Virus record (IMG/VR): IMGVR_UViG_3300034631_000061
Span: 1-36,700 of that record
DNA length: 36,700 bases
DNA from: a virus
Strand: one strand, 5' to 3'
Made by a program: the position numbers and the translations under genes. How positions within the stretch are numbered: the stretch's first letter is position 1; each line of letters starts with the position of its first letter. This document shows, piece by piece, positions 14,609-22,959 of this stretch. A model generated the notes under the pieces. That model was not told the origin of the DNA. It searched no databases and saw only the letters and a program-made list of their open reading frames with translations.

Positions 14609-15793
14609 TCAGGCGCCGACCAGCGTGCTGAAATCGGCGAGGAATTCGTCGGTGACCTCCTGCGACAGGTGGAGGTGCTCCAGCGGCGGGACCGGCGTGT
14701 ATTTGTAGCGGATCGCCAGCTTTCCAGTCTTCAGATCGGCGACGGGATTGCGGGTCGGATCGTACCAGGCGGTGGCGCCGAGCAGCTCGCCGGCTTGCAC
14801 CATCGCGCGGAATTTCGCGTTGGCGCGCGCCACGATGTCCTTCGCCAGCGACGGGGTCAGCGGTTTGTCGATTGCCCAGATCAGGCCGGCGGCGATGGTG
14901 TCGGCGACGATGTGCGCGGTGCGGGTCGCGCTTTCGAAATAGAAATCTTCATCGGTCGCGCAGGTGCGCGAACCCCAGAAGCGCAGCTCCCCGCCCAGAC
15001 GGACGATGGTGGTGATCTCATCGGCATTGAGGCGATTGGCGTCGGCGTCGGGGTCCTGCAGGTCGAAGGGGACGTCGGCGGTGGTGCCGACGACGCCGGG
15101 GATCGGGACATTCGAGAGCGTCTTGTGCCAGCCCTGCGTCTGGTCGATCAGCGCGCGCATGGCGACGGCGTGGGCGGCGGCGAAGCTGGGCACGACCGCG
15201 CCGGCGGCGTCGGTGACCTTCAGGTCGGGATAGAGCAGCATCAGCTCGCGGCTGTCGAAGCCGCCGCGATAGGCGACCAGCGTGGCGAGGTCCGTACCGA
15301 GCGCGCGGGCATAGGTCATCGACCGGAGCTTGCCGCCGATTACCGCCAGCGCGGCGGTGACGGTCGCGCTTTCAAGGCCGGGGGTGGCGAGGATGCGCGG
15401 GCGGATGCCGGTCTGCGCCTCGGCCGCCAGCAGCGCCTGCATTCCCGTGCGGACACCGGCATTGGTCGCGCCGATCACGGCGGTGGCGGTCGCGGCGGCA
15501 TCGGCGCCGGGCGCGACGCGCACGACGATCACGGGCGTGCGGACCTTCGACGCGATCGCCTCCAGCACGGTGCGGCCGGTGCCGGTCGCGCCGATTTTCG
15601 CCAGCGCGGTAGTCATGTCGATGTGGCCGGGCGTCTCATCGATCAGCACCGGGCGGTCGAGCGGGAAGGCGGCGGCATCAGCGGCGGGCGCAGTGACGAC
15701 CAGGCCGATGCAGGCGGTGGCGATCGTCGCGATCAGGCGCGACGTGGTCTTCGATTCGGTGACGGTGATACCGTGGTGGAAGGCGGTGGCCAT
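14609..15793 (-). CDS. FI: P2 gpFI-like contractile tail sheath protein
   Basis: 394 residues, the usual size of gpFI. MATAFHHGITVTE at the start and ATACIGLVVTAPAADAAAFP match the N-terminal sheath linker domain; the strand-rich middle contains PGHIDMTTALAKIGATG and DAAATATAVIGA, and the end includes LRFWGSRTC and PVPPLEHLHL, the interlocking C-terminal domain. AAAGGA lies 5 bases before ATG 15793. Sheath contraction drives DNA injection; together with FII, T and the baseplate this makes a myovirus. Confidence 0.93.
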   Translation of the reverse strand: MATAFHHGITVTESKTTSRLIATIATACIGLVVTAPAADAAAFPLDRPVLIDETPGHIDMTTALAKIGATGTGRTVLEAIASKVRTPVIVVRVAPGADAAATATAVIGATNAGVRTGMQALLAAEAQTGIRPRILATPGLESATVTAALAVIGGKLRSMTYARALGTDLATLVAYRGGFDSRELMLLYPDLKVTDAAGAVVPSFAAAHAVAMRALIDQTQGWHKTLSNVPIPGVVGTTADVPFDLQDPDADANRLNADEITTIVRLGGELRFWGSRTCATDEDFYFESATRTAHIVADTIAAGLIWAIDKPLTPSLAKDIVARANAKFRAMVQAGELLGATAWYDPTRNPVADLKTGKLAIRYKYTPVPPLEHLHLSQEVTDEFLADFSTLVGA

Positions 15794-15803
15794 GGAAGTC
15801 CTT

Positions 15804-16157
15804 TCAGGCGCGGGCAGGGCGGAGGGCGGTTATGAGGTCGATCGGGGCGGGGCGGGGGCCGTCGAGGCGGGTGCCGATGATGCGCAGCGTCGCCGCGCCG
15901 GTGCCCGTCACCTCGAAAAGGACTCGCTGCGCGCGGATACGCGGCTCCTGTCGCAGCAGGGCGAGCGCGCCGGCGGCGATGACGGCAAGCCGGGTGGCGG
16001 GATTGAGGGGCTGGTCGATCAGCTCGGGAATATGCGAGCCGAAGTCGCGACGGCCGACGCGCGTGCCGATCGGGGTGCGGATGATCGTGCCGACCGACTG
16101 GCGCAGATGATCGGCGCCGGCGCAGGCGCGACCGGTGTGGCGGTCCATGCCGATCAT
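15804..16157 (-). CDS. W: P2 gpW-like baseplate wedge protein (gp25 family)
   Basis: 117 residues with the gp25-like lysozyme-fold pattern: LRQSVGTIIRTPIGTRVGRR, DFGSHIPELIDQPLN, and a final RIIGTRLDGPRPAP strand. It initiates sheath assembly in the baseplate. It overlaps V by 4 bases (ATGA). In P2, W is followed by J; here by the sheath genes. Confidence 0.92.
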   Translation of the reverse strand: MIGMDRHTGRACAGADHLRQSVGTIIRTPIGTRVGRRDFGSHIPELIDQPLNPATRLAVIAAGALALLRQEPRIRAQRVLFEVTGTGAATLRIIGTRLDGPRPAPIDLITALRPARA

Positions 16158-16678
16158 TGCGGCGCGCCCGATACGCCTTGGCCGGGCTGGACCAGGGTGT
16201 GCTTGTGGGATTTCAGGCTTTTGCCGGCGGCGATCACATCGACGTCGGCAAAGACCGTGCCGGTGACTTCGAGATCCGCGTCGATGCGGACCTTGCCGGG
16301 CGCGACTGCGAAGCGGGTGCCGTCGCCCAGCACGACCATCGCCGTGCCCTTGGCCGGATCGTAGCCGATCCAGCAGCCGTCATCGAAGGCGACATGGAAG
16401 CTTTCGTCGTCGGCCGGCGCGGGGTGGGCGTCGGAGAAGAGGCCGGGCAGCACGATCGCGCGGGCGAGGTCGCCTTCGCCGCACAGCACCGCGACCTGCT
16501 CGCCGATCGAGGGTGGCGACCAAATCGTCGCCTTGCCGGCGCGGCCGGCGAGCCACGGAATGTCGCCGCTCTCGATGTCGCCGATGCGGACGCGGCACAG
16601 CGCGCCGGCGCGCGCGATCACCACGCCTTCGCGGATCAGGTCGCCGATGAGGCGGGGGAGGTCGACAGGCTGGGCCAT
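16154..16678 (-). CDS. V: P2 gpV-like baseplate spike
   Basis: 174 residues, the trimeric membrane-piercing spike. The N-terminal OB-like domain (1-80; VVIARAGALCRVRIGDIES) is followed by a beta-helix made of DLEVTGTVFADVDVIAAG, and a C-terminal HKH motif (SHKHTLVQPG) where P2 gpV binds a metal at the apex. First gene of the V-W-FI-FII-E-T-U-D block; a palindrome is centred 55 bases upstream. Confidence 0.93.
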   Translation of the reverse strand: MAQPVDLPRLIGDLIREGVVIARAGALCRVRIGDIESGDIPWLAGRAGKATIWSPPSIGEQVAVLCGEGDLARAIVLPGLFSDAHPAPADDESFHVAFDDGCWIGYDPAKGTAMVVLGDGTRFAVAPGKVRIDADLEVTGTVFADVDVIAAGKSLKSHKHTLVQPGQGVSGAPQ

Positions 16679-16722
16679 CCGGGCACAGTGCAGGCAAGCG
16701 CGCCGGGTGCGAGGGCGCGACC

Positions 16723-16743
16723 GGGTAGAGACGCACTCTACCC
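16723..16743. promoter_or_regulatory. late-region palindrome, copy 1 (V block)
   Basis: GGGTAGAG-ACGCA-CTCTACCC, centre 16733, exactly 55 bases from the V start. In the minus (V) orientation the centre reads TGCGT. Proposed Ogr-like activator site for the tail operon; alternative is a terminator for the fibre block, but no U-tract follows. Confidence 0.6.
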
Positions 16744-16751
16744 GGCAGCGA

Positions 16752-17483
16752 TTACAGCATTCCGCCCTTTGCGATCAGCTGACGGCGCAAGGCGCGCATC
16801 GTGCTGGCGAGCTGGTCGGCGGACAGCAGCCGGTCCCAATAGGCGAGCGCGGCATATTGGCCGGCGCTGCGCACATAGAGATCGCCAGACGTCAGGGTCG
16901 AGGTGGCGAGCAGCGGATAGACGCCGGCGGCATCGATCGCGGTGCCGGCATTCCACGGCAGTCCATCGAGCGAGAGATAGATCCGCGACCCGTCGCATCC
17001 GATCGCGTACATGATCCAGCAGTCGAAGGACTTGCCCGGCACATCGCCGATCTCGCCCGTCTTGATATTGCCGCCGCCGGTGCCGGCCGAATAGACGAAG
17101 CCGCAATGCGCGCCGGCGCGGGTCAGGGAAATGCCGCGTCCCTCGCGGTCAGAGAGCAGGTAGGACTGCGCCGCACTTTCCGCGCGGTAGACGACGACGG
17201 CGGTGAAGCGATTGCCGGCGGCACCCGCCCCCCGGCGCAGATCGGTGGTCAGAATCGCCGCATTGCTGCCATTGGCGAGCAAGCCTTTCGACCAGCGGAC
17301 GTCGGCGGCCTGCGGATCGACTGCCATCGTCCGCCCCATGCCCGACTTGTCGAGCAGGTAGGTCTGTGGACCGAGAAAATCCCAATAGCCGAGCAGGCCC
17401 TCGGTCGGCAGGCGTCCGATGCCGGAGAGCGTGAGGGCGGCGGGCGCGACCAGGCCGCGCATGGCATAGGCAATCCCGCTCAC
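16752..17483 (-). CDS. tail-associated lectin-like protein
   Basis: 243 residues, start at GTG 17483 overlapping the esterase stop (GTGA). It carries GYWDFLGPQTYLLDKSGMGR and ends with LAYWDRLLSADQLASTM: features of concanavalin A/LamG-type jelly-roll domains seen in phage fibre and receptor-binding proteins. Strands such as RIYLSLDGLPWNAG fit the fold. It sits after the tail esterase at the end of the J-I-H block, suggesting a fibre tip or accessory adhesin. Family assignment is from pattern only. Confidence 0.65.
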   Translation of the reverse strand: MSGIAYAMRGLVAPAALTLSGIGRLPTEGLLGYWDFLGPQTYLLDKSGMGRTMAVDPQAADVRWSKGLLANGSNAAILTTDLRRGAGAAGNRFTAVVVYRAESAAQSYLLSDREGRGISLTRAGAHCGFVYSAGTGGGNIKTGEIGDVPGKSFDCWIMYAIGCDGSRIYLSLDGLPWNAGTAIDAAGVYPLLATSTLTSGDLYVRSAGQYAALAYWDRLLSADQLASTMRALRRQLIAKGGML

Positions 17484-19003
17484 GATACGGCTTCCTTGAA
17501 GCGGACGCAGGGATTGGCGAGATCCCATGGAGCATCCGTATTGATGAAATACCCCTGCGTCGTATCGCTATCGAAGAGACACCCGCGCGGGCCGGTCTTC
17601 GGGCCACTGGCGGTGCCGCCGGTCGTGTCCCAGGCATAGCGGACCTCCGGATTTCCGGCCATGTCGCGGCCGAGGGTCAGCAGCACCTCTTCCGGCCCGA
17701 CAATCTGCCGATTGACGATGGCGGTGCCGCCTTGGTCATCGACGAAGCGGAAGCCACCCTGACCGGGGTCGGTGACGATATCGGTGCGGAAGACGAGCGG
17801 GGCGACCGGCACGTGGAATCGTAGCAGCACCTTATTCGATCGATAGCGGATCACTTCGCGTGGGCGCAGGCCGGTCCATGCCGATCCGCGATAGACCGCC
17901 TCGTAGAGCGCGCGACCGAGGTGCTGGCCCAGCTGGGCATAGCCATTGCCGGTCATGTGGCGATCGTCGGAATATTCGACGTGATAGGCCGGGCACGCGA
18001 TCAGCAGCTCGCCCGCCTTGACCAGGTCGTAGAGCGCAGCGGCGGCGGTCGGCTGATAGGGCTGACCGGCCGCATAGTCGGTCTGTTGATCGGCATCCTG
18101 GATAAAGAGGAAGGGCAGCGACAGCTGGCCGGTGCGGGACCGGACGTCCGCCTTCACGTCGGTCATGAGCTGGCGCAGGGCGGCGCGATAGGTCGCGGTC
18201 GGCGTATTGACGTCGGCATTGCCCTGAAAGCCGCAGAATGCCCCGACCCGGTGGATATAGCCCGCTGTGTCGGACAGGCGGGCGGCATTCGCCACCTGCG
18301 CCATCAGGCGGGTGTAGGTATCGGAGCCCTTGGAAAGCTGCGCGAGCGGCGTGCCATTTTGGAAGCTGGTCGAGGCGAAGAGGCGATAGTCGTCGGCATA
18401 GCCATGGTCGGCGGCAATCAAAAATTTGAGCTGGGCCATCGCCGCCCACAGGATCTGTGCATTGCCGATCACCGGCATCGGCGCGAAGGTATCGCTTGGC
18501 CCGACGCTGGTGATGCCGCCGGAAAAGGTGAAGTCGCGGGGATCAACGCGCGGGCTGGAGTAGATCGCATTGCCGGCACCCATTTGCGACTGGCCCCAGC
18601 CCAGAAAATGGATCAGCGCCAGTGCGTGATGCGAGATGTCGCGGCGCGCCGGTCCGATCAGCCGGGCGCGCGGATTGAAGAATTGCCCGGTATCGAAGTG
18701 CGGGGTCAGGAATCGGCCGCTCGCAAAGCTCGCGCGGATGACGCTTCCGGCTTCATCGGTCAGCGCCTCGACCGGTCCTTCGACCACGCGATCGATCCGC
18801 GCGTCGGTCGCCAGCACACCCAAAGTGGCGACATGCCCTTCAGCCTGGGCGATGGCGGCATCGGCGCGGGCGAGGGCGGGGGCCATTGCGGCTTCGGCAA
18901 GTGGGCGCAGCGGCGTGCGGCGGGTGACGTCGCCGTCGAGGACCGGGACCGTTTCGATACCGGTCGGCGCAGCCAGCAGGGGGAGGGCGGAAATCTTGGC
19001 CAT
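17480..19003 (-). CDS. tail-fibre SGNH/sialate-esterase-like protein
   Basis: 507 residues. An N-terminal 125-residue part (helical; ARADAAIAQAEGHVATLGV) suits virion attachment. The catalytic domain has GQS (Ser139), QGN at 260-262 (Glu replaced by Asn) and DDRH (346-349). From about residue 130 it aligns through to its end with the lipoprotein at 7422-8783 (shared QLGQHLGR, YRGSAWTGLRPR, FRTDIVTDPG, KTGPRGCLFDSD, LANPCVRFKEA). It lies after H, the position of receptor-binding or depolymerase proteins. Most likely it deacylates a surface polysaccharide on adsorption; substrate unknown. Confidence 0.85.
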   Translation of the reverse strand: MAKISALPLLAAPTGIETVPVLDGDVTRRTPLRPLAEAAMAPALARADAAIAQAEGHVATLGVLATDARIDRVVEGPVEALTDEAGSVIRASFASGRFLTPHFDTGQFFNPRARLIGPARRDISHHALALIHFLGWGQSQMGAGNAIYSSPRVDPRDFTFSGGITSVGPSDTFAPMPVIGNAQILWAAMAQLKFLIAADHGYADDYRLFASTSFQNGTPLAQLSKGSDTYTRLMAQVANAARLSDTAGYIHRVGAFCGFQGNADVNTPTATYRAALRQLMTDVKADVRSRTGQLSLPFLFIQDADQQTDYAAGQPYQPTAAAALYDLVKAGELLIACPAYHVEYSDDRHMTGNGYAQLGQHLGRALYEAVYRGSAWTGLRPREVIRYRSNKVLLRFHVPVAPLVFRTDIVTDPGQGGFRFVDDQGGTAIVNRQIVGPEEVLLTLGRDMAGNPEVRYAWDTTGGTASGPKTGPRGCLFDSDTTQGYFINTDAPWDLANPCVRFKEAVS

Positions 19004-19006
19004 GTA

Positions 19007-20038
19007 TCAGTTTCCGATCGCGAGCCAGTCGAATCCGTCTAGGCCGCCATTGGCGTCGTCGGACTGGTACTGGACGGTGAAGCCGGCGGCGTCGGGATCG
19101 CCAACGAGCTGGCAGAAATAATCGTCGCTGGCGTTGGCGCTGGCGATGCGCGGGGTCAGCAGCACGCGGAAGCAAGCGGTCGGAAAGGGGACGTCGAAAG
19201 GCACGCGCAGCGAGATCTCGCTATTCGAGCGGCCCCGATACCCGCCCCATTTGTCGATGCGGCCGCCGGGCAGGGTGTAGGAGCCGGTGGCGGCGATGGT
19301 GGCAAGGTCGCCGAAATTCTTTGGGGTGAGCGCCGCATTGCCGGCGGTGCCGGCGCGCATCTGGGCAGCGGTGGCAGACGGGACTGAGATCGTCACGTCG
19401 CTCGCCAGCGTCTGCGCGCCGAAGGCGAGACCCGCCGTCTTGATCTGACGTGTCATCGGTACGCGCTCGGCGATCAGCGCGGTGATGGTCAGCAGGAAGG
19501 CGGTCAGCCGATCGGTCAGGCCGCGCGGGGTGACGGCGCGGGTCGCATCGGTGCCGGTGCCGACCTCAGCAGAGGTCGCCAGCTCGACCACGCCGGCGAC
19601 GGTTTCGGTCGCGGCGGGATTGAGAAAATTGGTGTCGCCGAAGGTGAGCGAGGTCGCGGTCCCGGTCGGGAAGACGAGGTCGATCGCGATATGCATCATC
19701 GAGCGCGCCGATTTCTCGAAGATCGGATCGCCCTGGGCGTAGACCGCGAAGAGCGTGCCGTCGGAGAGGAAAAGGCCGAAGCCACGAACCTCGTACTGGA
19801 TTTCCGCCGCGTCGCGCACGACCAGGTGGACGGTGTCGGCGCCGGTCGCGGCCCCTGAGATCGTCGCGACGCGGCGAAATTCGCCTGGCAGCGCGGTCAG
19901 CGTCGGTGCGGCGACGAAGGCGGCATTTGACAGGCCGACCGCCGATACGGTGAGGTCGATATCCTCGCCGAGCTGCGCGGCGGTAAAGCGCTGCAGCCCG
20001 GCCGAGGTGATGACGAGCGAAAGCGAGGGTACGGTCAT
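19007..20038 (-). CDS. H: P2 gpH-like tail fibre protein
   Basis: 343 residues. The N-terminal half (SLVITSAGLQRFTAAQLGED ... FLSDGTLFAVYAQGDPI) is the phage tail-collar/fibre N-terminus joined to the baseplate; residues about 150-175 (GVVELATSAEVGTGTDATRA) form a fibre repeat typical of the gpH/gp37 type. The rest is low-complexity beta-sheet; the last part likely carries the tip. It overlaps I by 4 bases. Shorter than P2 gpH; the receptor binding may have been passed to the two downstream proteins. Confidence 0.88.
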   Translation of the reverse strand: MTVPSLSLVITSAGLQRFTAAQLGEDIDLTVSAVGLSNAAFVAAPTLTALPGEFRRVATISGAATGADTVHLVVRDAAEIQYEVRGFGLFLSDGTLFAVYAQGDPIFEKSARSMMHIAIDLVFPTGTATSLTFGDTNFLNPAATETVAGVVELATSAEVGTGTDATRAVTPRGLTDRLTAFLLTITALIAERVPMTRQIKTAGLAFGAQTLASDVTISVPSATAAQMRAGTAGNAALTPKNFGDLATIAATGSYTLPGGRIDKWGGYRGRSNSEISLRVPFDVPFPTACFRVLLTPRIASANASDDYFCQLVGDPDAAGFTVQYQSDDANGGLDGFDWLAIGN

Positions 20039-20679
20039 GGGCGGGTGTCCAGATAGGTGCCATCGGCGGATTGGATCGGCTCGCCATTCTCGGTCTGCAG
20101 CAGGGCGTCCCAGGGCTGCGACCGGTCGTCGGTGTAGGTCATGCCGAGGCGGGTCTCACCCAGCACGCGGGCGACCGACTGGATTCCGGCACGTCCGGCG
20201 ACGGGAATCAGCTGCACCAGCGTGCCCTGGCTTCGCGCCGGCTTCACCCGCGCGACATCGCGGATGATCGCGTCGGCAAAGGCGGCGCGCGATCGGGGAC
20301 CGCCGTCGGCACCGAGCGGCAGGCGGATTTCGAAGGTGTGCGGGCGACCGCGCGGTGTCGTCTCGTGCCACTCGACCAGCTGCAGCAGATCGTCGAAGTC
20401 TGCGAGGACCCTATCGACGGAGGCGGGCGTGCCCTTGCGGCGCTGCTCGGCTATGGCATCGGCGACGGCGGCACGCTTGGCGGCATCCGTCCAGTCCGTC
20501 TCCCACCGGTCGACCGACAAATGCCAGGCGAGGAAGGGCAGCACCGCGGCGTCGATCGTCGCGGGATCCATCAGCGTCGAGACGGGCGTATCGATCGCGG
20601 TGACGCGCGACAGCGCGCGCTCTACGGCGCGCTCGAAGGCGGTAGCATTGGGCGGCAGGAGACTAGGCGTATCCAGCAT
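20035..20679 (-). CDS. I: P2 gpI-like tail/baseplate protein
   Basis: 214 residues with the family pattern: LLPPNATAFERAVERALSR, LPFLAWHLSVDRWETDW, KRAAVADAIAEQRRKGTPAS and VEWHE. It attaches the fibres to the baseplate. It overlaps J by 17 bases. Confidence 0.93.
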   Translation of the reverse strand: MLDTPSLLPPNATAFERAVERALSRVTAIDTPVSTLMDPATIDAAVLPFLAWHLSVDRWETDWTDAAKRAAVADAIAEQRRKGTPASVDRVLADFDDLLQLVEWHETTPRGRPHTFEIRLPLGADGGPRSRAAFADAIIRDVARVKPARSQGTLVQLIPVAGRAGIQSVARVLGETRLGMTYTDDRSQPWDALLQTENGEPIQSADGTYLDTRP

Positions 20680-21580
20680 GGGTCACCTGGATGCCGGTGC
20701 AGTGCGCCGCCTTCGTGCTATCGGGTACGATATCGATCCAACCCGGCAGCTCGACGCGCTCGACGCCGGCGACCTGCAGCGCGCCCTCGATACCGCTGCG
20801 CCGGATGGCACGGCCGAGCTTGCGGCTTTCGACGATATAGCGATCGAGCGCGGTGCGGCCGGCGGACAGGATCAGCGCCGCGTCTGGGCCGGAGAAGGTC
20901 CACACGCGGGCGTCGACGGCGAAAGGCAGGATGGTCGCCGATTGGACGGTGACCGCATCGGTCAACGGGCGCACCGCGCGATCGTCGACCTGCGCGCGCA
21001 CTTTTGCGAGCAGCGCGGCCGGGGCGGTGCCGTCGCCCTGCGCGGACAGCACCGTGACCACGACCTCGCCGGGGGCAGGATTGGTGACGCTCGCGTCGGC
21101 TACGTCGCCATCGGCGCGGCGGGCGAAGGCGACATAGGCGAGATCGGGGCCGGCGACCGAGAAGCTTTCGGGGGCGAGGACGATGCGCTGGCGAAAGGCT
21201 TCGTCGCTTTCCATCACGGCGTTGGTGCCGGTGACGGGATCGGCAGGCGTCAGGACAAGGCGGGGCAGGCCGACCAGGGCGCCGAGATGATCGAGATGCG
21301 CGCCGGTCGCGAAGGCCAGCAGCAGCTGGCGCGCGCTGTCATTGAAGTCAGCGCGGATCAGCATGATCTGGTAGGCGGCGGCCTGCAGCAGCATCATGAT
21401 CGGCTCGCTATCGAGCGTCGCGTCGAAGTCGGGATATTGCTCCTGCATCGCCGCGACCAGCGTGGCGACAATCGTGTCGAAGCCGGGCTGGGCGATCAGA
21501 ACCGGCGCGGGCAGGCGCGACAGGTCGACAGGGCTGGAGGCGGCGGCAAGGTCCATCGCCGGCCATGTCGTAGCGAGCAA
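20663..21580 (-). CDS. J: P2 gpJ-like baseplate wedge protein
   Basis: 305 residues. Signatures: LPAPVLIAQPGFDTIVATLV near the start, LLLAFATGAHLDHLGALVGL, ESDEAFRQRIVLAPESFSVA, and DVADASVTNPAPGEVVVTVL. The ATG 21580 gives the longest protein, but the palindrome-to-start spacing used by the other copies (55-60) would favour ATG 21556 (MDLAAASSPV). First gene of the J-I-H block. Confidence 0.92.
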   Translation of the reverse strand: MLATTWPAMDLAAASSPVDLSRLPAPVLIAQPGFDTIVATLVAAMQEQYPDFDATLDSEPIMMLLQAAAYQIMLIRADFNDSARQLLLAFATGAHLDHLGALVGLPRLVLTPADPVTGTNAVMESDEAFRQRIVLAPESFSVAGPDLAYVAFARRADGDVADASVTNPAPGEVVVTVLSAQGDGTAPAALLAKVRAQVDDRAVRPLTDAVTVQSATILPFAVDARVWTFSGPDAALILSAGRTALDRYIVESRKLGRAIRRSGIEGALQVAGVERVELPGWIDIVPDSTKAAHCTGIQVTHAGYA

Positions 21581-21603
21581 TGGTCACACGCCAGCGCGGC
21601 GGG

Positions 21604-21624
21604 GGGTAGAGTGCGTCTCTACCC
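21604..21624. promoter_or_regulatory. late-region palindrome, copy 2 (J block)
   Basis: GGGTAGAG-TGCGT-CTCTACCC, centre 21614. It overlaps the last codons of S. It is 34 bases from the longest J start or 58 from the ATG at 21556. The flank facing J is CTCTACCCCCC. Confidence 0.55.
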
Positions 21625-22296
21625 GGTGCCGTCGACCAGCGACGCCATGAAGGCTTCGGCGACCATCGCCCGGTCGGCATCGGTCAGGCCCAGCAGGCGG
21701 CGGCGGGCATAGCGCACCGGCTTTGCTTTCAGCGCCGGCTTGTCGACCAGGCCGTCCTGGTGGATGCGGCCGACGCGTGCGGCCTGTCCGGTGAAGCCGA
21801 TCCATGCCTCTGTGTCGGTCGCGCCTTCCTTCAGGTGGCGGGGCGACAGCAGCTTGCGGAACATCGCCTTCCGCCGGATGTGCCCCTTCCGGCGCAGGCG
21901 GCCGGCGCCTGCGTTGTCCTGCCCTTCGTCTAGCGGGAGCCACTTCTCCACGCGGTCGCGGTGGAAGGAGCGGATGGCGCCAGCCTTGATGTCGAAGCCA
22001 GTCATCAGCGGGCCGTCGAGCGTCCAGCTCTTCATGTAGACTTCGCGCGGGGCGGGATCGCCCTTGGGGTACAGGAAATGGACCGCCCGATTGCCGCGCA
22101 CCGGCTCCGGGCGCTTGCGGCGGGGCGCGAAGCCGCTGCCGTCCGGATTCTGCTGACGCTCGATCCGCGCGCGCTGGCCGGCGCGGACCTTTTTCGCGAC
22201 GCTGCGCAGGAGCTGGCGGCGGGCGGGCGCGTCGAGTTTGCGCAGCAGCGCCGCCGCCAGCGATTCGATCTGCAGCAGATCGTCGCCCTCGGTCAT
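21619..22296 (-). CDS. S: P2 gpS-like virion morphogenesis / tail completion protein
   Basis: 225 residues. Signatures: ALLRKLDAPARRQLLRSVAKKVRAG, NPDGSGFAPRRKR, and the basic C-terminus LGLTDADRAMVAEAF. It is longer than P2 gpS (about 150), with an added central stretch of about 60 residues (MKSWTLDGPLMTGFDIKAG). It overlaps R by 4 bases, and its 3' end carries palindrome copy 2. Confidence 0.88.
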   Translation of the reverse strand: MTEGDDLLQIESLAAALLRKLDAPARRQLLRSVAKKVRAGQRARIERQQNPDGSGFAPRRKRPEPVRGNRAVHFLYPKGDPAPREVYMKSWTLDGPLMTGFDIKAGAIRSFHRDRVEKWLPLDEGQDNAGAGRLRRKGHIRRKAMFRKLLSPRHLKEGATDTEAWIGFTGQAARVGRIHQDGLVDKPALKAKPVRYARRRLLGLTDADRAMVAEAFMASLVDGTG

Positions 22297-22763
22297 GCGG
22301 GTACGATGGTCATGCCGTCATCGAGCAAACCCTGCAGCAGCGACACGCCACAGACGCCGGGGAAGGCGTCGACCAGGACCGGCTCCGGCACATGGGTCGC
22401 GACGAATGCGGCCTTGGCCGTGCGCTCGACCAGTACCAGCTCGGACAGCTCCAGCTCGATCGACACGTCGGCGGTATCCGCGTCGAGCAGCTCGCTTTCG
22501 AAGGTGAAGGGCTCATGCGGCGCGCGGTCGAGCAGGTCGGGCTGCTGCTCGGCCACCCAGGCGAGGATCGGGATCATCAGCGCGTCGGGCGAGCCGGTAT
22601 AACCTTGGACCACCAGCGACAGCGTGTAGTGGTAGCGGAAGCTGAGATTGGCCCCGCGCCGGCATTCGATCCGCCCGCGATCGATGAAGGTCGCGAGCTT
22701 TTCGGTCTGGCCTACCAGGGCGGTGGCGTAGAGGAGCTGGCGCAGGGTCTCGGGCTTTCGCAT
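22293..22763 (-). CDS. R: P2 gpR-like tail completion protein
   Basis: 156 residues from ATG 22763 (MRKPETLRQLL); a GTG at 22766 would add one residue. The pattern MRKPETLRQLLYATALVG, RGRIECRRGANLSF, and LVVQGYTGSPD is the gpR family's. R and S finish the tail end before joining to the head. Confidence 0.9.
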   Translation of the reverse strand: MRKPETLRQLLYATALVGQTEKLATFIDRGRIECRRGANLSFRYHYTLSLVVQGYTGSPDALMIPILAWVAEQQPDLLDRAPHEPFTFESELLDADTADVSIELELSELVLVERTAKAAFVATHVPEPVLVDAFPGVCGVSLLQGLLDDGMTIVPA

Positions 22764-22767
22764 CACG

Positions 22768-22959
22768 TCACTCCGGCGGGAGCAGGATGAAAGCGGTGAT
22801 CATCGTCAGGATCGCCGCGCCGCCGAGTGCATCGGCGAGGTGCGGTGATTTGCCTGATCGGCGGGCGTGCCACCGCAGTCCGGCCGACACGAAGGCCAGC
22901 AGGAAGCCGGCCGCGCCCAGCGCCACACCCAAATTCTCTTTCATGTATTCTTCGCTCAT
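22768..22959 (-). CDS. small two-span membrane protein (63 aa)
   Basis: Starts at MSEEYMKENLG (22959); the ATG overlaps the stop of the SGNH gene (ATGA). Helix 1 is about 10-31 (GVALGAAGFLLAFVSAGLRW) and helix 2 about 42-62 (LADALGGAAILTMITAFILL). Could be a second holin/antiholin or a conserved structural-operon membrane protein. The true holin candidate is at 25689. Confidence 0.65.
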   Translation of the reverse strand: MSEEYMKENLGVALGAAGFLLAFVSAGLRWHARRSGKSPHLADALGGAAILTMITAFILLPPE

